The notes below the pieces were generated by a model. The model searched no databases. It was not told the DNA's origin and was given only the letters and a program-made list of their open reading frames with translations. A stretch of DNA of 64,000 nt from Stutzerimonas stutzeri (GTDB taxonomy: Bacteria > Pseudomonadota > Gammaproteobacteria > Pseudomonadales > Pseudomonadaceae): assembly GCA_002339675.1 (NCBI GenBank), contig DDKB01000017.1:124001-188000 (forward strand). The letters are read 5' to 3'. Of the stretch, positions 7,699 to 16,082 are shown piece after piece (the stretch's first letter is position 1; the number at the start of each line of letters is the position of its first letter). The position numbers and the translations under genes were made by a program.

Positions 7699-8850
7699 AT
7701 GGCTGTTGCCTCCAGCGCCTACAAGAAGGCCCTTTCCGGCGAAAGCCAGAACAAACAGGTGCTGCTGAAGATCGACCGCGTCACCAAGAAATTCGACGAA
7801 ACGGTGGCGGTCGATGATGTCTCGCTGAACATTCACCAGGGCGAAATCTTCGCGCTGCTCGGTGGCTCGGGTTCGGGCAAGTCGACGCTGCTGCGCATGC
7901 TGGCAGGCTTCGAGCGGCCCACCGAGGGGCGAATTTTCCTCGACGGGCAGGACATCACCGACATGCCGCCCTACGAGCGGCCAATCAACATGATGTTCCA
8001 GTCCTATGCCCTGTTCCCGCACATGACGGTGGCGCAGAACATCGCCTTTGGCCTGAAGCAGGACGGCTTGTCCAAGGACGAGGTGCAGACCCGCGTCGAC
8101 GAGATGCTCACCCTGGTACAGATGAGCCAGTACGCCAAGCGCAAGCCGCACCAGCTCTCCGGCGGCCAGCGCCAACGCGTGGCGTTGGCCCGTTCGCTGG
8201 CCAAGCGGCCGAAGTTGCTGCTGCTCGACGAGCCCATGGGCGCGCTGGACAAGAAGCTGCGCTCGCAGATGCAGCTCGAGCTGGTGCAGATCATCGAGCG
8301 GGTCGGCGTGACCTGCGTAATGGTCACCCATGACCAGGAAGAGGCCATGACCATGGCCGAGCGCATCGCCATCATGCACCTGGGCTGGATCGCCCAGGTC
8401 GGCAGCCCGATGGACATCTACGAGACGCCCGCGAGCCGGCTGGTCTGCGAGTTCATCGGCAGCGTCAACCTGTTCGACGGCGAGATCGTCGCCGACATGG
8501 AAGACCACGCCGTGATTGCCTCGCCGGGCCTGGAGAACCCTATTTATGTCGGCCACGGCATCAGCACCCGTGCGCAGGACAAACAGATCACCTATGCGAT
8601 CCGCCCGGAAAAGCTGCTGATCGGCAGCGAACTGCCGGAGCTGGAGCGGCCCGGCTACAACTGGGCCAAGGGCGTGGTGCACGACATCGCCTACCTCGGC
8701 GGCCACTCGGTGTATTACATCAAGCTGCCCACCGGCGGCATGCTGCAGGCCTTCATGGCCAACGCCGAGCGCCATGTGAAGTTGCCGACCTGGGAAGAGG
8801 AAGTCTTCGTCTACTGGTGGGACGACAGCGGCGTGGTACTGCAGGCATGA
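7699..8850 (+). CDS. spuF: Polyamine ABC transporter ATPase
   Basis: A 383-residue PotG/PotA-type importer ATPase. Walker A is GGSGSGKST, the signature LSGGQRQRVALARS, Walker B LLLLDEP followed by the D-loop region, and the H-loop VMVTHDQEEA. The C-terminal third (from about residue 250) is a TOBE-type domain, as in polyamine and spermidine importers. ATG 7699 follows CGGGAG. The stop overlaps the spuG start (ATGA at 8847-8850). Confidence 0.93.
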   Translation: MAVASSAYKKALSGESQNKQVLLKIDRVTKKFDETVAVDDVSLNIHQGEIFALLGGSGSGKSTLLRMLAGFERPTEGRIFLDGQDITDMPPYERPINMMFQSYALFPHMTVAQNIAFGLKQDGLSKDEVQTRVDEMLTLVQMSQYAKRKPHQLSGGQRQRVALARSLAKRPKLLLLDEPMGALDKKLRSQMQLELVQIIERVGVTCVMVTHDQEEAMTMAERIAIMHLGWIAQVGSPMDIYETPASRLVCEFIGSVNLFDGEIVADMEDHAVIASPGLENPIYVGHGISTRAQDKQITYAIRPEKLLIGSELPELERPGYNWAKGVVHDIAYLGGHSVYYIKLPTGGMLQAFMANAERHVKLPTWEEEVFVYWWDDSGVVLQA

Positions 8851-9743
8851 GCGGCTCACGCTTGAACAGCGGGCGCCGACTGGTCATCGGCGTGCCCTTC
8901 ATCTGGCTGATCCTGTTCTTCCTGCTGCCGTTCGCCATCGTGCTGAAGATCAGCTTCGCCGAGGCCGACGTGGCGATCCCGCCATACACCGACATCTTCG
9001 CCTACGCCGACCAGCAGTTGCAGGTGCTGATCAACCTCGGCAACTACATCTTCCTCAGCGAGGACGAGCTGTACCTGGCCGCCTACCTGGGCTCGCTGAA
9101 GATTGCCTTCTTCAGCACGCTGTTGTGCCTGCTCGTCGGCTATCCGATGGCCTATGCCATTGCCCGCGCGCGCAAGGACGTGCAGACGGTCCTGCTGCTG
9201 CTGATCATGATGCCGACCTGGACGGCGATCCTGATCCGCGTTTACGCCTGGATGGGCATCCTCAGCAGCAACGGCATCCTCAACGGGCTGCTGCAGGGCA
9301 TGGGGCTGATCGACGAACCGCTGCGCATCCTCAACACGGACCTGGCGGTCTACATCGGCGTGGTCTATTCCTACCTGCCGTTCATGATCCTGCCGCTCTA
9401 CGCGAACCTGGTGAAGCACGACCTGAGCCTGCTCGAAGCGGCGTCGGATCTCGGCGCCAGCCACCTCACCAGCTTCTGGAGGATCACCGTGCCGCTGTCG
9501 AAGAACGGCATCATTGCCGGCTGCATGCTGGTGTTCATCCCGGTGGTGGGCGAGTTCGTCATCCCCGAGCTGCTCGGCGGACCGGAAACGCTGATGATCG
9601 GCAAGGTGCTCTGGCAGGAGTTCTTCAACAACCGTGACTGGCCGGTGGCCTCGGCCCTGGCGGTGGTGATGCTGGTGATCCTGCTGGTGCCGATCATCCT
9701 GTTCAACCGCAACCAAACCAAGGAACTGGAGGGCAAGCTATGA
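8847..9743 (+). CDS. spuG: Polyamine ABC transporter permease
   Basis: A 298-residue inner-membrane permease with about six membrane segments. The coupling (EAA) loop is recognisable as EAASDLGASHLTSFWRITVP. The family is PotH-like. Translation is coupled to spuF through the ATGA overlap. Its stop (TGA 9741-9743) overlaps the ATG of a 25-codon frame at 9740, and its last codons contain that frame's strong ribosome-binding site. Confidence 0.92.
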   Translation: MSGSRLNSGRRLVIGVPFIWLILFFLLPFAIVLKISFAEADVAIPPYTDIFAYADQQLQVLINLGNYIFLSEDELYLAAYLGSLKIAFFSTLLCLLVGYPMAYAIARARKDVQTVLLLLIMMPTWTAILIRVYAWMGILSSNGILNGLLQGMGLIDEPLRILNTDLAVYIGVVYSYLPFMILPLYANLVKHDLSLLEAASDLGASHLTSFWRITVPLSKNGIIAGCMLVFIPVVGEFVIPELLGGPETLMIGKVLWQEFFNNRDWPVASALAVVMLVILLVPIILFNRNQTKELEGKL

Positions 9744-9817
9744 CGTGCCAGAGCTGCGGCTTGCCCGCCAGTGATCCATCTGCCGCCATGACCCCTAATC
9801 GGGAGGGCCGGCCATGA
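9740..9817 (+). CDS. Candidate 25-residue small protein bridging spuG and spuH
   Basis: The frame opens with ATG 9740 inside an ATGA shared with the spuG stop and closes with TGA 9815-9817, which overlaps the spuH ATG (9814) in a second ATGA. A good SD, GGAGGG at 9728-9733, lies 6 nt upstream. The peptide begins MTCQSCGLPAS and has a CxxC pair (Cys3, Cys6), then a Ser/Pro/Arg tail, with no membrane segment. It may be a real small protein or only a coupling ORF that carries ribosomes to spuH, whose own SD (GGGAGG) lies within it. No function is claimed. Confidence 0.5.
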   Translation: MTCQSCGLPASDPSAAMTPNREGRP

Positions 9818-10710
9818 CGCGCCATCGTTTCTCGAATCTGATGCTGGTGCTCGGGTTGCTGTTCATCTACCTGCCGATGGTGCTGCTGGTCATCTATTCG
9901 TTCAACGCGTCGCGGCTGGTGACGGTGTGGGGCGGCTGGTCGATCAAGTGGTACGTCGGCCTGCTGGACAACAGCCAGCTGATGGGCGCGGTGATGCGCT
10001 CGCTGGAGATCGCCCTGTACACCGCGGTGACCGCCGTCGCGCTGGGCACCATGGCGGCCTTCGTGCTGACGCGGATCCCCAACTTCCGCGGTCGGACGCT
10101 GTTTGGTGGGTTGGTCACTGCGCCGCTGGTGATGCCGGAGGTGATCACGGGTTTATCGTTACTGCTGCTCTTCGTCGCGATGGCCCAGCTGATCGGCTGG
10201 CCGGAGCAACGGGGCATCGCGACGATCTGGATCGCCCACACCACCTTTTGCTCGGCCTATGTCGCGGTGGTCGTCATGGCCCGGCTGCGTGAGCTGGACC
10301 AGTCCATCGAGGAGGCGGCCATGGATCTGGGCGCGCGGCCGTGGAAGGTGTTCTTCCTGATCACCATGCCGATGATTGCACCGTCGCTGGCCGCTGGCGG
10401 CATGCTGTCATTCGCCCTCTCGCTCGACGACCTGGTACTGGCCAGCTTTGTCTCGGGCCCGGGTTCGACCACCCTGCCGATGGAGATCTTTTCCGCGGTA
10501 CGCCTGGGCGTGAAGCCGGAGATCAACGCGGTGGCCAGCCTCATCCTGCTGGTGGTATCGCTGGCGACCTTTATCGCCTGGTACTTCGGTCGGCGTGCGG
10601 ACAAGCGCCGGGCGCGGGCGATGCGTCAGGCCATGGACGAAGCGGCGGTACAAAACTGGGGCTCGGGGCAATCGACGCCTGTCGCGGTGCCGCCGTCGGC
10701 GCATAGCTGA
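9814..10710 (+). CDS. spuH: Polyamine ABC transporter permease
   Basis: The second 298-residue permease of the polyamine importer, PotI-like, with about six membrane segments and the coupling loop EEAAMDLGARPWKVFFLI. ATG 9814 has GGGAGG about 10 nt upstream. It is the last gene of the spu operon and faces the convergent DUF6436 gene across only 34 bp with no obvious terminator. Confidence 0.92.
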   Translation: MTRHRFSNLMLVLGLLFIYLPMVLLVIYSFNASRLVTVWGGWSIKWYVGLLDNSQLMGAVMRSLEIALYTAVTAVALGTMAAFVLTRIPNFRGRTLFGGLVTAPLVMPEVITGLSLLLLFVAMAQLIGWPEQRGIATIWIAHTTFCSAYVAVVVMARLRELDQSIEEAAMDLGARPWKVFFLITMPMIAPSLAAGGMLSFALSLDDLVLASFVSGPGSTTLPMEIFSAVRLGVKPEINAVASLILLVVSLATFIAWYFGRRADKRRARAMRQAMDEAAVQNWGSGQSTPVAVPPSAHS

Positions 10711-10744
10711 CGGGGCGGGGCGCAGGGAACTCGCTGCGGCCGGC

Positions 10745-11332
10745 TCAGGGCTGGCCGCTGGGGGGGGTAGCCCAGTCGCAGAAGCAGCCGACCGCCAGCG
10801 AGTGGGTTGCCTTGACCGGCCTGCCGGCCAGCACAGCCTCGAGAATCGGTTCGATGAAGCTGTTGCTCGAGCTGCACACGGCGCCCTCACTGTACGGGCC
10901 AACATAGACAAGCTCGCCGCGGGTGTCCCAGATTCCCACGGCCGGGCTGGCCGGCAGCTGTTGTGCGCCGGGCAGGCTGTCCAACCGCTGCAGGCCGTCC
11001 AGTTGCTCTGGCAGGCGCCCACGGCTGCCAGGCTTTTCCACGAGATAGAACGCCACGCCCTGCGGCGCGAAGCGCTGCAGCAGGTCGGCCAGATGCTGTT
11101 GGTTGCCGGCGTTGCAGGGGCAGGCCGGATCGCGGAAATGCACGACGCGGATCGGTCCGGCGCCGCTCAGTGGCGCGGGCAGGGCCAGCGCATCGCCGGA
11201 AAACAGCGCGGTGCGCTCGTTGTCGAACGGGCGCAGGTAGCGTGCCTCGAACCACCAGAACGCGGCCAGCATGGCACCGCCCCAGAGCAGGGCGACGAGC
11301 GCGGCGAGCAGGTATTTGCGGCGTGAGGTCAT
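10745..11332 (-). CDS. DUF6436-type membrane-anchored thioredoxin-fold protein
   Basis: A 195-residue protein with one N-terminal membrane anchor (residues about 7-30), then a periplasmic domain containing HFRDPACPCN, a CxC arrangement where thioredoxin-like proteins carry their cysteines. Two more cysteine sites follow (EGAVCSS and GCFCDW near the C-terminus). I took ATG 11332 (MTSRRKYLL); the frame is open upstream to 11422, but that part overlaps the divergent hydrolase start. It resembles conserved pseudomonad proteins of unknown role; redox function is inference. Confidence 0.7.
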   Translation of the reverse strand: MTSRRKYLLAALVALLWGGAMLAAFWWFEARYLRPFDNERTALFSGDALALPAPLSGAGPIRVVHFRDPACPCNAGNQQHLADLLQRFAPQGVAFYLVEKPGSRGRLPEQLDGLQRLDSLPGAQQLPASPAVGIWDTRGELVYVGPYSEGAVCSSSNSFIEPILEAVLAGRPVKATHSLAVGCFCDWATPPSGQP

Positions 11333-11420
11333 GGTGGCACTCTCGAAAGACGCGCCAGCTTGCCACGTCACGCCGCAGAGCTGAATATCCCTTCCCCCCA
11401 TCGGACCAGAACAGCCCGCC

Positions 11421-12356
11421 ATGACCTCGCCATTCGACCTTCCGACCCTGCGTGCGCAGCTGCAACCCTTGCGCAGCGGCGCCGGGCTGGATACCGAGGG
11501 TCGTGCCTACCAGGCCTTCTACGGCCTCGATCTGCCGCATCATCAAGCCGTGCAGCGCCGGCTGGGCTGCTTCAGCGTGCACGGCTACCGGGTCGCCGCG
11601 CAGCTGTGGCGGCCGGCGCAGCCGCTGGCGACGCTGCTGGTGCTGCACGGTTATTACGACCACATGGGCCTCTACCGGCACGTGGTGGACTGGGGGCTGC
11701 AGATGGGCTTCGCTGTGCTCGCATGCGACCTGCCCGGCCACGGACTGTCCAGCGGGCCGCGGGCCAGCATCGGGGAATTCGACGAATACCAGGCGATGCT
11801 CGAGGGCTTGCTGCGCGAGGCCTCGGCGCTGCAGCTGCCGCAGCCCTGGCACCTGCTTGGGCAGAGCACCGGCGCGGCCATCGCCCTGGACTACCTGCTG
11901 GGCCACCCGCACGACGCCCGGCTTGGCCGCAGCATTCTGCTGGCCCCACTGGTGCGACCACGGGCCTGGGGCTGGTCGCGCCTGAGCTACGCGCTGGTGC
12001 GGCGCTTCGTCAGCCAGATTCCCCGGCGCTTCAGCGACAATTCCAGTGACCCGGCGTTTCTGGACTTCATCCAGACGCGTGATCCGCTGCAACCGCAGAT
12101 CCTGCCGACCGCCTGGGTAGGCGCGCTGGCGCGCTGGATCCCGCGCATCGAGGCGGCGCCGAACAGCCCGCACAGCCCGTTGATCGTCCAGGGCCAGGCC
12201 GACATGACGGTCGATTGGCAGCACAACCTGCCGGTGCTCGAGAACAAGTTCACCGCGCCCGACGTGCTCTACCTGCCCGAGGCCCGCCACCACCTGGTCA
12301 ACGAAGAGGAAGCGATCCGCCAGCGCTTTTTCGACTTCCTGCGCCAGCGGCTTTAG
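11421..12356 (+). CDS. Alpha/beta hydrolase, serine aminopeptidase S33/monoacylglycerol lipase-like
   Basis: A 311-residue hydrolase. The nucleophile elbow is GQSTG (Ser149), the oxyanion region LVLHGYYDHMG, and the remaining likely triad residues are Asp in GQADMTVDW and His in PEARHHLVNE. DLPGHGLSSGPR is typical of the lysophospholipase/monoglyceride-lipase group. No signal peptide is seen, so it is cytosolic. It stands alone, divergent from the DUF6436 gene and convergent with the DUF2059 gene. Confidence 0.85.
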   Translation: MTSPFDLPTLRAQLQPLRSGAGLDTEGRAYQAFYGLDLPHHQAVQRRLGCFSVHGYRVAAQLWRPAQPLATLLVLHGYYDHMGLYRHVVDWGLQMGFAVLACDLPGHGLSSGPRASIGEFDEYQAMLEGLLREASALQLPQPWHLLGQSTGAAIALDYLLGHPHDARLGRSILLAPLVRPRAWGWSRLSYALVRRFVSQIPRRFSDNSSDPAFLDFIQTRDPLQPQILPTAWVGALARWIPRIEAAPNSPHSPLIVQGQADMTVDWQHNLPVLENKFTAPDVLYLPEARHHLVNEEEAIRQRFFDFLRQRL

Positions 12357-12384
12357 CGGCCCGGGGCGATGCTCCGGCTAGCGG

Positions 12385-13146
12385 TCAGGCCCCCTTCGCC
12401 TGGATGTCGCGGCCGCTGTTGCCAACGGCAAGCCCTGCGCGCAGGGCCTGCAGGGCGGCTCGGTAGTAGCGCTGGCCGTCCTCGGATTCGGCGAACTGCA
12501 CGAACTCCTCGAGCTCGGCGTCGGACAGGTCGCGATAGACGTACAGCAGGGTGTTGTCCAGGTCGCTCTCGACCTGCTGCTGCAGACGCTCGCGCTGGCT
12601 GTCCAGCAGCCCCTGAGCCTGGCCGTCACCGAGCAGCCCGGGAATCATCTGGCTGAGGCTGTCTGCAGCCACACCGGCCAGTGCCAGGCTGACCTCGGCA
12701 CCGGCCTCGGCGGCCGGCAGTGCCTGGGCCAGATGGCGGATCAGCAGCTGACGGTTGCTCCCGGCCTCAATGCGTGGCAACCCGTTCTCGTAGCGCGCCA
12801 GCTGTTCGCGGCGGCCGGCGAGCACTTCCGCGGCCACGACCTTGCGGCCGAGGGTTGACTGGAAGAACGCCAGCGCCGGGTCCGGCGCCGCCAGGCTCTC
12901 GCGCAGGGCACGCTTGGCGCGCTGGTCGATCGCATCGACGGCGAAGCGGCGATTGCTGTTGGTCACCAGCGCCTGGTAGACCGCCGGCGGCAGGCTGCTC
13001 TTGTAGCGCTGCTGGGCGGCAGTGAGGGCATCGGAGAAGTTGGCACGCTGCTCGGTCCAACCGGCCGCCTCGTAGAGATCATCGTAGCGGTCGGCCCAGG
13101 CATTCAGGCTGACGGCGAAAAAGACGCAGGCGATAAGGGCGCGCAT
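12385..13146 (-). CDS. DUF2059-like secreted protein
   Basis: A 253-residue protein with a signal peptide (MRALIACVFFAVSLNAWA, cut near residue 18). The rest is mostly helical and charged. The C-terminal segment LSDAELEEFVQFAESEDGQ is the part that resembles DUF2059. A periplasmic location is predicted. No role can be read from sequence or neighbours. Confidence 0.65.
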   Translation of the reverse strand: MRALIACVFFAVSLNAWADRYDDLYEAAGWTEQRANFSDALTAAQQRYKSSLPPAVYQALVTNSNRRFAVDAIDQRAKRALRESLAAPDPALAFFQSTLGRKVVAAEVLAGRREQLARYENGLPRIEAGSNRQLLIRHLAQALPAAEAGAEVSLALAGVAADSLSQMIPGLLGDGQAQGLLDSQRERLQQQVESDLDNTLLYVYRDLSDAELEEFVQFAESEDGQRYYRAALQALRAGLAVGNSGRDIQAKGA

Positions 13147-13298
13147 GGAAGCTCCTCTGTGGCGGGCGGTTTATTTTCGGCGCCCCGACGGCGGCTTGTC
13201 GAGGCGCGAAAGCACTGCTGCTAGACTCAGCGACTGTCCCGCGCAGGCTCTACCGACCCGCGACGGGACTTCAGCAGACCCACTCCGGAGTCACGTCC

Positions 13299-13907
13299 TT
13301 GCCGTTTACGACCCTCATCGACGACCTCGCCGCGTGCGGCTGGTCATTGCAGTCGTCCTTCCTGTCCGAGGATTGGACCCACGCGCTGGCCGCCGAGTGC
13401 CGCAGGCGTCATGCCGAAGGGACGCTGGCCCCTGCCGGTGTCGGTCGCGGCGAGGAGCAGGCGGTGCGCGAAGGCATCCGGGGCGACCAGATCCAATGGC
13501 TGGAGCAGGGCCAGGCCGAGGTCTGCGACCGCTACCTGGAATGGATGGACGAGTTGCGCCAGACACTCAACCGCGAGCTGTTCCTGGGCCTTGAGGAGTT
13601 CGAATGCCATTTCGCGCTGTACCCGCCGGGCGCCTTTTATCAGACGCACCTGGACCGTTTTCGTGACGATGACAGCCGGACCGTGACGGCCGTGGTCTAT
13701 CTCAATCCGGATTGGCAGCCCGCGGACGCCGGAGAGCTGCGCCTGCATTTCGCCGACGGCTCGCGGCGCGATATCCCGCCGCTGGGTGGCGATCTGCTGG
13801 TGTTCCTTTCGGGTGACTTCCCGCACGAAGTGCTGGTGACCCGGCGCGACCGGCTGTCGCTGACCGGCTGGTTTCGACGGCGCCCGGCGGACGTTCTGGC
13901 GCTCTAG
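13299..13907 (+). CDS. 2-oxoglutarate/Fe(II) oxygenase (prolyl-4-hydroxylase fold)
   Basis: A 202-residue dioxygenase-fold protein. The iron ligands are visible as His117 and Asp119 (QTHLDRF) and His176 (DFPHEVL), with a 2-oxoglutarate-binding Arg at about 185 (RLSLTGWF). No ATG fits; TTG 13299 with CGGAG upstream is the best start. Members of this family hydroxylate protein or small-molecule substrates; the substrate here is unknown. Confidence 0.75.
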   Translation: MPFTTLIDDLAACGWSLQSSFLSEDWTHALAAECRRRHAEGTLAPAGVGRGEEQAVREGIRGDQIQWLEQGQAEVCDRYLEWMDELRQTLNRELFLGLEEFECHFALYPPGAFYQTHLDRFRDDDSRTVTAVVYLNPDWQPADAGELRLHFADGSRRDIPPLGGDLLVFLSGDFPHEVLVTRRDRLSLTGWFRRRPADVLAL

Positions 13908-13923
13908 CCGACGGCCAATGAAA

Positions 13924-13944
13924 AGCCCGGCGCAAGGCCGGGCT
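13924..13944 (-). terminator. Terminator of dctPQM
   Basis: AGCCCGGC and GCCGGGCT form an 8-bp stem with a 5-nt loop. Read on the minus strand it is followed by TTTT. It lies 22 bp beyond the dctM stop. Confidence 0.8.
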
Positions 13945-13965
13945 GGGATACCGCAGGGCGCTGCG

Positions 13966-15246
13966 TTACATGCCAAGCAGCTGGGGAAGCCCGAGCGAGA
14001 TCATCGGGACATAGGTGATGAGCACGAGGAAGGCCAGCATCAGCGCCAACCATGGCAGCACGGCGCGGATGACCTGGGTTACCGGCATGCCGGTTACGGC
14101 AGACGCGACGAACAGGTTCAGCCCCACCGGCGGCGTAATCAGACCGATCTCCATGTTCACCACCATGATGATGCCCAGGTGTATCGGATCGATGCCCAGC
14201 TCGATGGCGATCGGGAACAGGATCGGCGCCAGGATCAGGATGATCGCCGAGGGCTCCATGAAGGCACCCGCCACCAGCAGCACCAGGTTGACGACCAGCA
14301 GGAACATCCAGGGTTGCAGTCCGGCTTCGAGCACCATGCTGGTGATCTGCTGCGGCAGCTGTTCGGTGGTCAGCACATGGGCGAAGAGCATGGCGTTGGC
14401 GATGATGAACATCAGCATGATGGTCAGCTTGCCGGACTCCAGCAGCACCTTCGGGCAGTCGCGCAGCGTGATGTCCTTGTAGACGAACAGCGCGATGAAT
14501 GCCGAATACACTGCCGCTACGGCGGCCGCCTCGGTCGGGGTGAACATGCCCGAGTAGATGCCGCCCAGAATGATCACCATCAGCAGCAGGCCCCAGAGCG
14601 CCTCGCGCGCCGAAGCCAGCCACTGGCGGAAAGTCGCCCGCGGCATGGCCGGCAGGTTCTTCTTCACCGCGACGATGTAGATCGCCACCATGAGCCCGAG
14701 GCCCAGCAGGATGCCGGGCACTACACCGGCCATGAACAGCGCGCCTACCGAGGTTTCGGTGGCGGCGGCATAGACCACCATGACGATTGACGGAGGGATC
14801 AGGATGCCGAGTGTTCCGGCATTACAGACGATGCCCGCGCCGAACGCCTGGGGGTAGCCGGAGCGCACCATGCCGGCAATGGCAATCGAGCCCACGGCCG
14901 CTACGGTCGCAGGTGACGAGCCGGACAGTGCGGCAAACAGCATGCACGCCATGACCGCGCTGATGGCCAGGCCGCCGCGGATATGGCCAACGGTGGCGTT
15001 GGCGAAGTCGATCAGGCGCTTGGCCACGCCACCGGTGGTCATGAAGGCGCCGGCGAGCAGGAAGAAGGGGATCGCCAGCAGGGTGTAGTGCTCGGAAGTT
15101 TCGAACAGCTTGATCGCCAGCGAACGCACCGAGTCAGGGCTGAAGAACATGATCGTCAGCGAGCCGGCCAGGCCAAGGGAGATCGCCACCGGGACGCCGA
15201 TGAACATCAGCGCGAACAGCGCCAGGAAGAGGAACAGGATGGTCAT
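13966..15246 (-). CDS. dctM: TRAP transporter large permease (C4-dicarboxylate)
   Basis: A 426-residue membrane protein of the DctM family with about a dozen hydrophobic segments. Family features include FAALSGSSPATVAAVGS, GTLGILIPPSI and FTPTEAAAVAAVYS. It carries the Na+-coupled transport pathway and works with dctQ and dctP. Its ATG overlaps the dctQ stop (TAATG). Substrate assignment comes from the adjacent dctBD pair and the DctP receptor. Confidence 0.92.
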   Translation of the reverse strand: MTILFLFLALFALMFIGVPVAISLGLAGSLTIMFFSPDSVRSLAIKLFETSEHYTLLAIPFFLLAGAFMTTGGVAKRLIDFANATVGHIRGGLAISAVMACMLFAALSGSSPATVAAVGSIAIAGMVRSGYPQAFGAGIVCNAGTLGILIPPSIVMVVYAAATETSVGALFMAGVVPGILLGLGLMVAIYIVAVKKNLPAMPRATFRQWLASAREALWGLLLMVIILGGIYSGMFTPTEAAAVAAVYSAFIALFVYKDITLRDCPKVLLESGKLTIMLMFIIANAMLFAHVLTTEQLPQQITSMVLEAGLQPWMFLLVVNLVLLVAGAFMEPSAIILILAPILFPIAIELGIDPIHLGIIMVVNMEIGLITPPVGLNLFVASAVTGMPVTQVIRAVLPWLALMLAFLVLITYVPMISLGLPQLLGM

Positions 15247-15872
15247 TACTTCGGCTCCTCTTCGCCGAGGCGGGCCGCTTCGGCGGCCTCGTCGGCCAGG
15301 CCCAGTCCGGTCTGTTCATTGCGCAGGATTCGCACCAGGATCTCAGCGAAGCGAATGAACACCATGGCAAATCCGATCGGCACGATCATCCCGATCTGCC
15401 ATTGCTTGATGCCGATGTGTCCCAGGTCTTCGGCGCCGATGTTGGCGGTGAACAGGGTCTGGATCCACTCGAAGCTGGCCACGCTCAGCAGGCCAGCATA
15501 GCCCAGGCAGAACAGGCAGGCGATCACGCCAATAACGCGCTGCACGGGGCGCGATGCCAGCTTGACCAGGGCGTCGACGCCGATGTGGCCGGCGGTGCGT
15601 ACGCCATAGGCGAGGCCGGAGAAGATCAGCCAGGCGAACAGCGCGCGGGTCAGCGCCGAGCTCCAGGTCATCGACTGCGCGAGCCCGATGATGAAGTCGC
15701 CGATGGCGAAGAAAAAGTCTTCCGCTGCCGGAAAGGTATCCGCCAGGGAATAGAAAACGGTGTAGAGGTTGTTCAGAACCACGTAGACAAAGGTCACCAG
15801 AGTCATGGCGGCCAGCAGGAAGGCGATGAACGCCTCCTCGAAGTGGTCCCAGACGCGCCAGAGGGCGTTCAT
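15246..15872 (-). CDS. dctQ: TRAP transporter small permease (C4-dicarboxylate)
   Basis: A 208-residue protein with four hydrophobic segments, as in DctQ. I chose ATG 15872 (MNALWRVWDHFEEAF) because GGGAG lies 9 nt upstream. An ATG three codons earlier sits too close to that SD, and the longer open frame to 16037 covers the hairpin region after dctP. It forms the membrane complex with dctM. The C-terminus is acidic (EEEPK). Confidence 0.88.
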   Translation of the reverse strand: MNALWRVWDHFEEAFIAFLLAAMTLVTFVYVVLNNLYTVFYSLADTFPAAEDFFFAIGDFIIGLAQSMTWSSALTRALFAWLIFSGLAYGVRTAGHIGVDALVKLASRPVQRVIGVIACLFCLGYAGLLSVASFEWIQTLFTANIGAEDLGHIGIKQWQIGMIVPIGFAMVFIRFAEILVRILRNEQTGLGLADEAAEAARLGEEEPK

Positions 15873-15978
15873 GGATGACATCTCCCGATGAAATGCATTG
15901 TTTCGATAGGCGTACGGAGCGTGCGCCGTGGGCCGGTCTGGTAACCGGGCGACAGAATCAGGACACGCTTGTTGTGGG

Positions 15979-16073
15979 GGTGAAGCGGCGGGCACCCGGC
16001 GCTTCACCGTTTGTCGCGTGTCCCGCTGCGCTGTCATTTACCGCAACAGGGTGAGGGCGGGTTCGCCGCCCTC
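15979..16073 (-). promoter_or_regulatory. Two hairpins between dctP and dctQ
   Basis: GAGGGCGG/CCGCCCTC (16053-16060 with 16066-16073) starts 10 nt after the dctP stop. GGTGAAGCG/CGCTTCACC (15979-15987 with 16000-16008) lies further on and has an inner GGG/CCC helix. Neither has a T-run. They are placed to stabilise dctP mRNA and reduce expression of the membrane subunits. Confidence 0.5.
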
Positions 16074-16082
16074 CGGTGACGC

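Noticed and set aside
13299..13301. ATG start for the 2-oxoglutarate oxygenase
   Set aside because: No in-frame ATG fits the family N-terminus. TTG 13299 with CGGAG upstream was kept instead.
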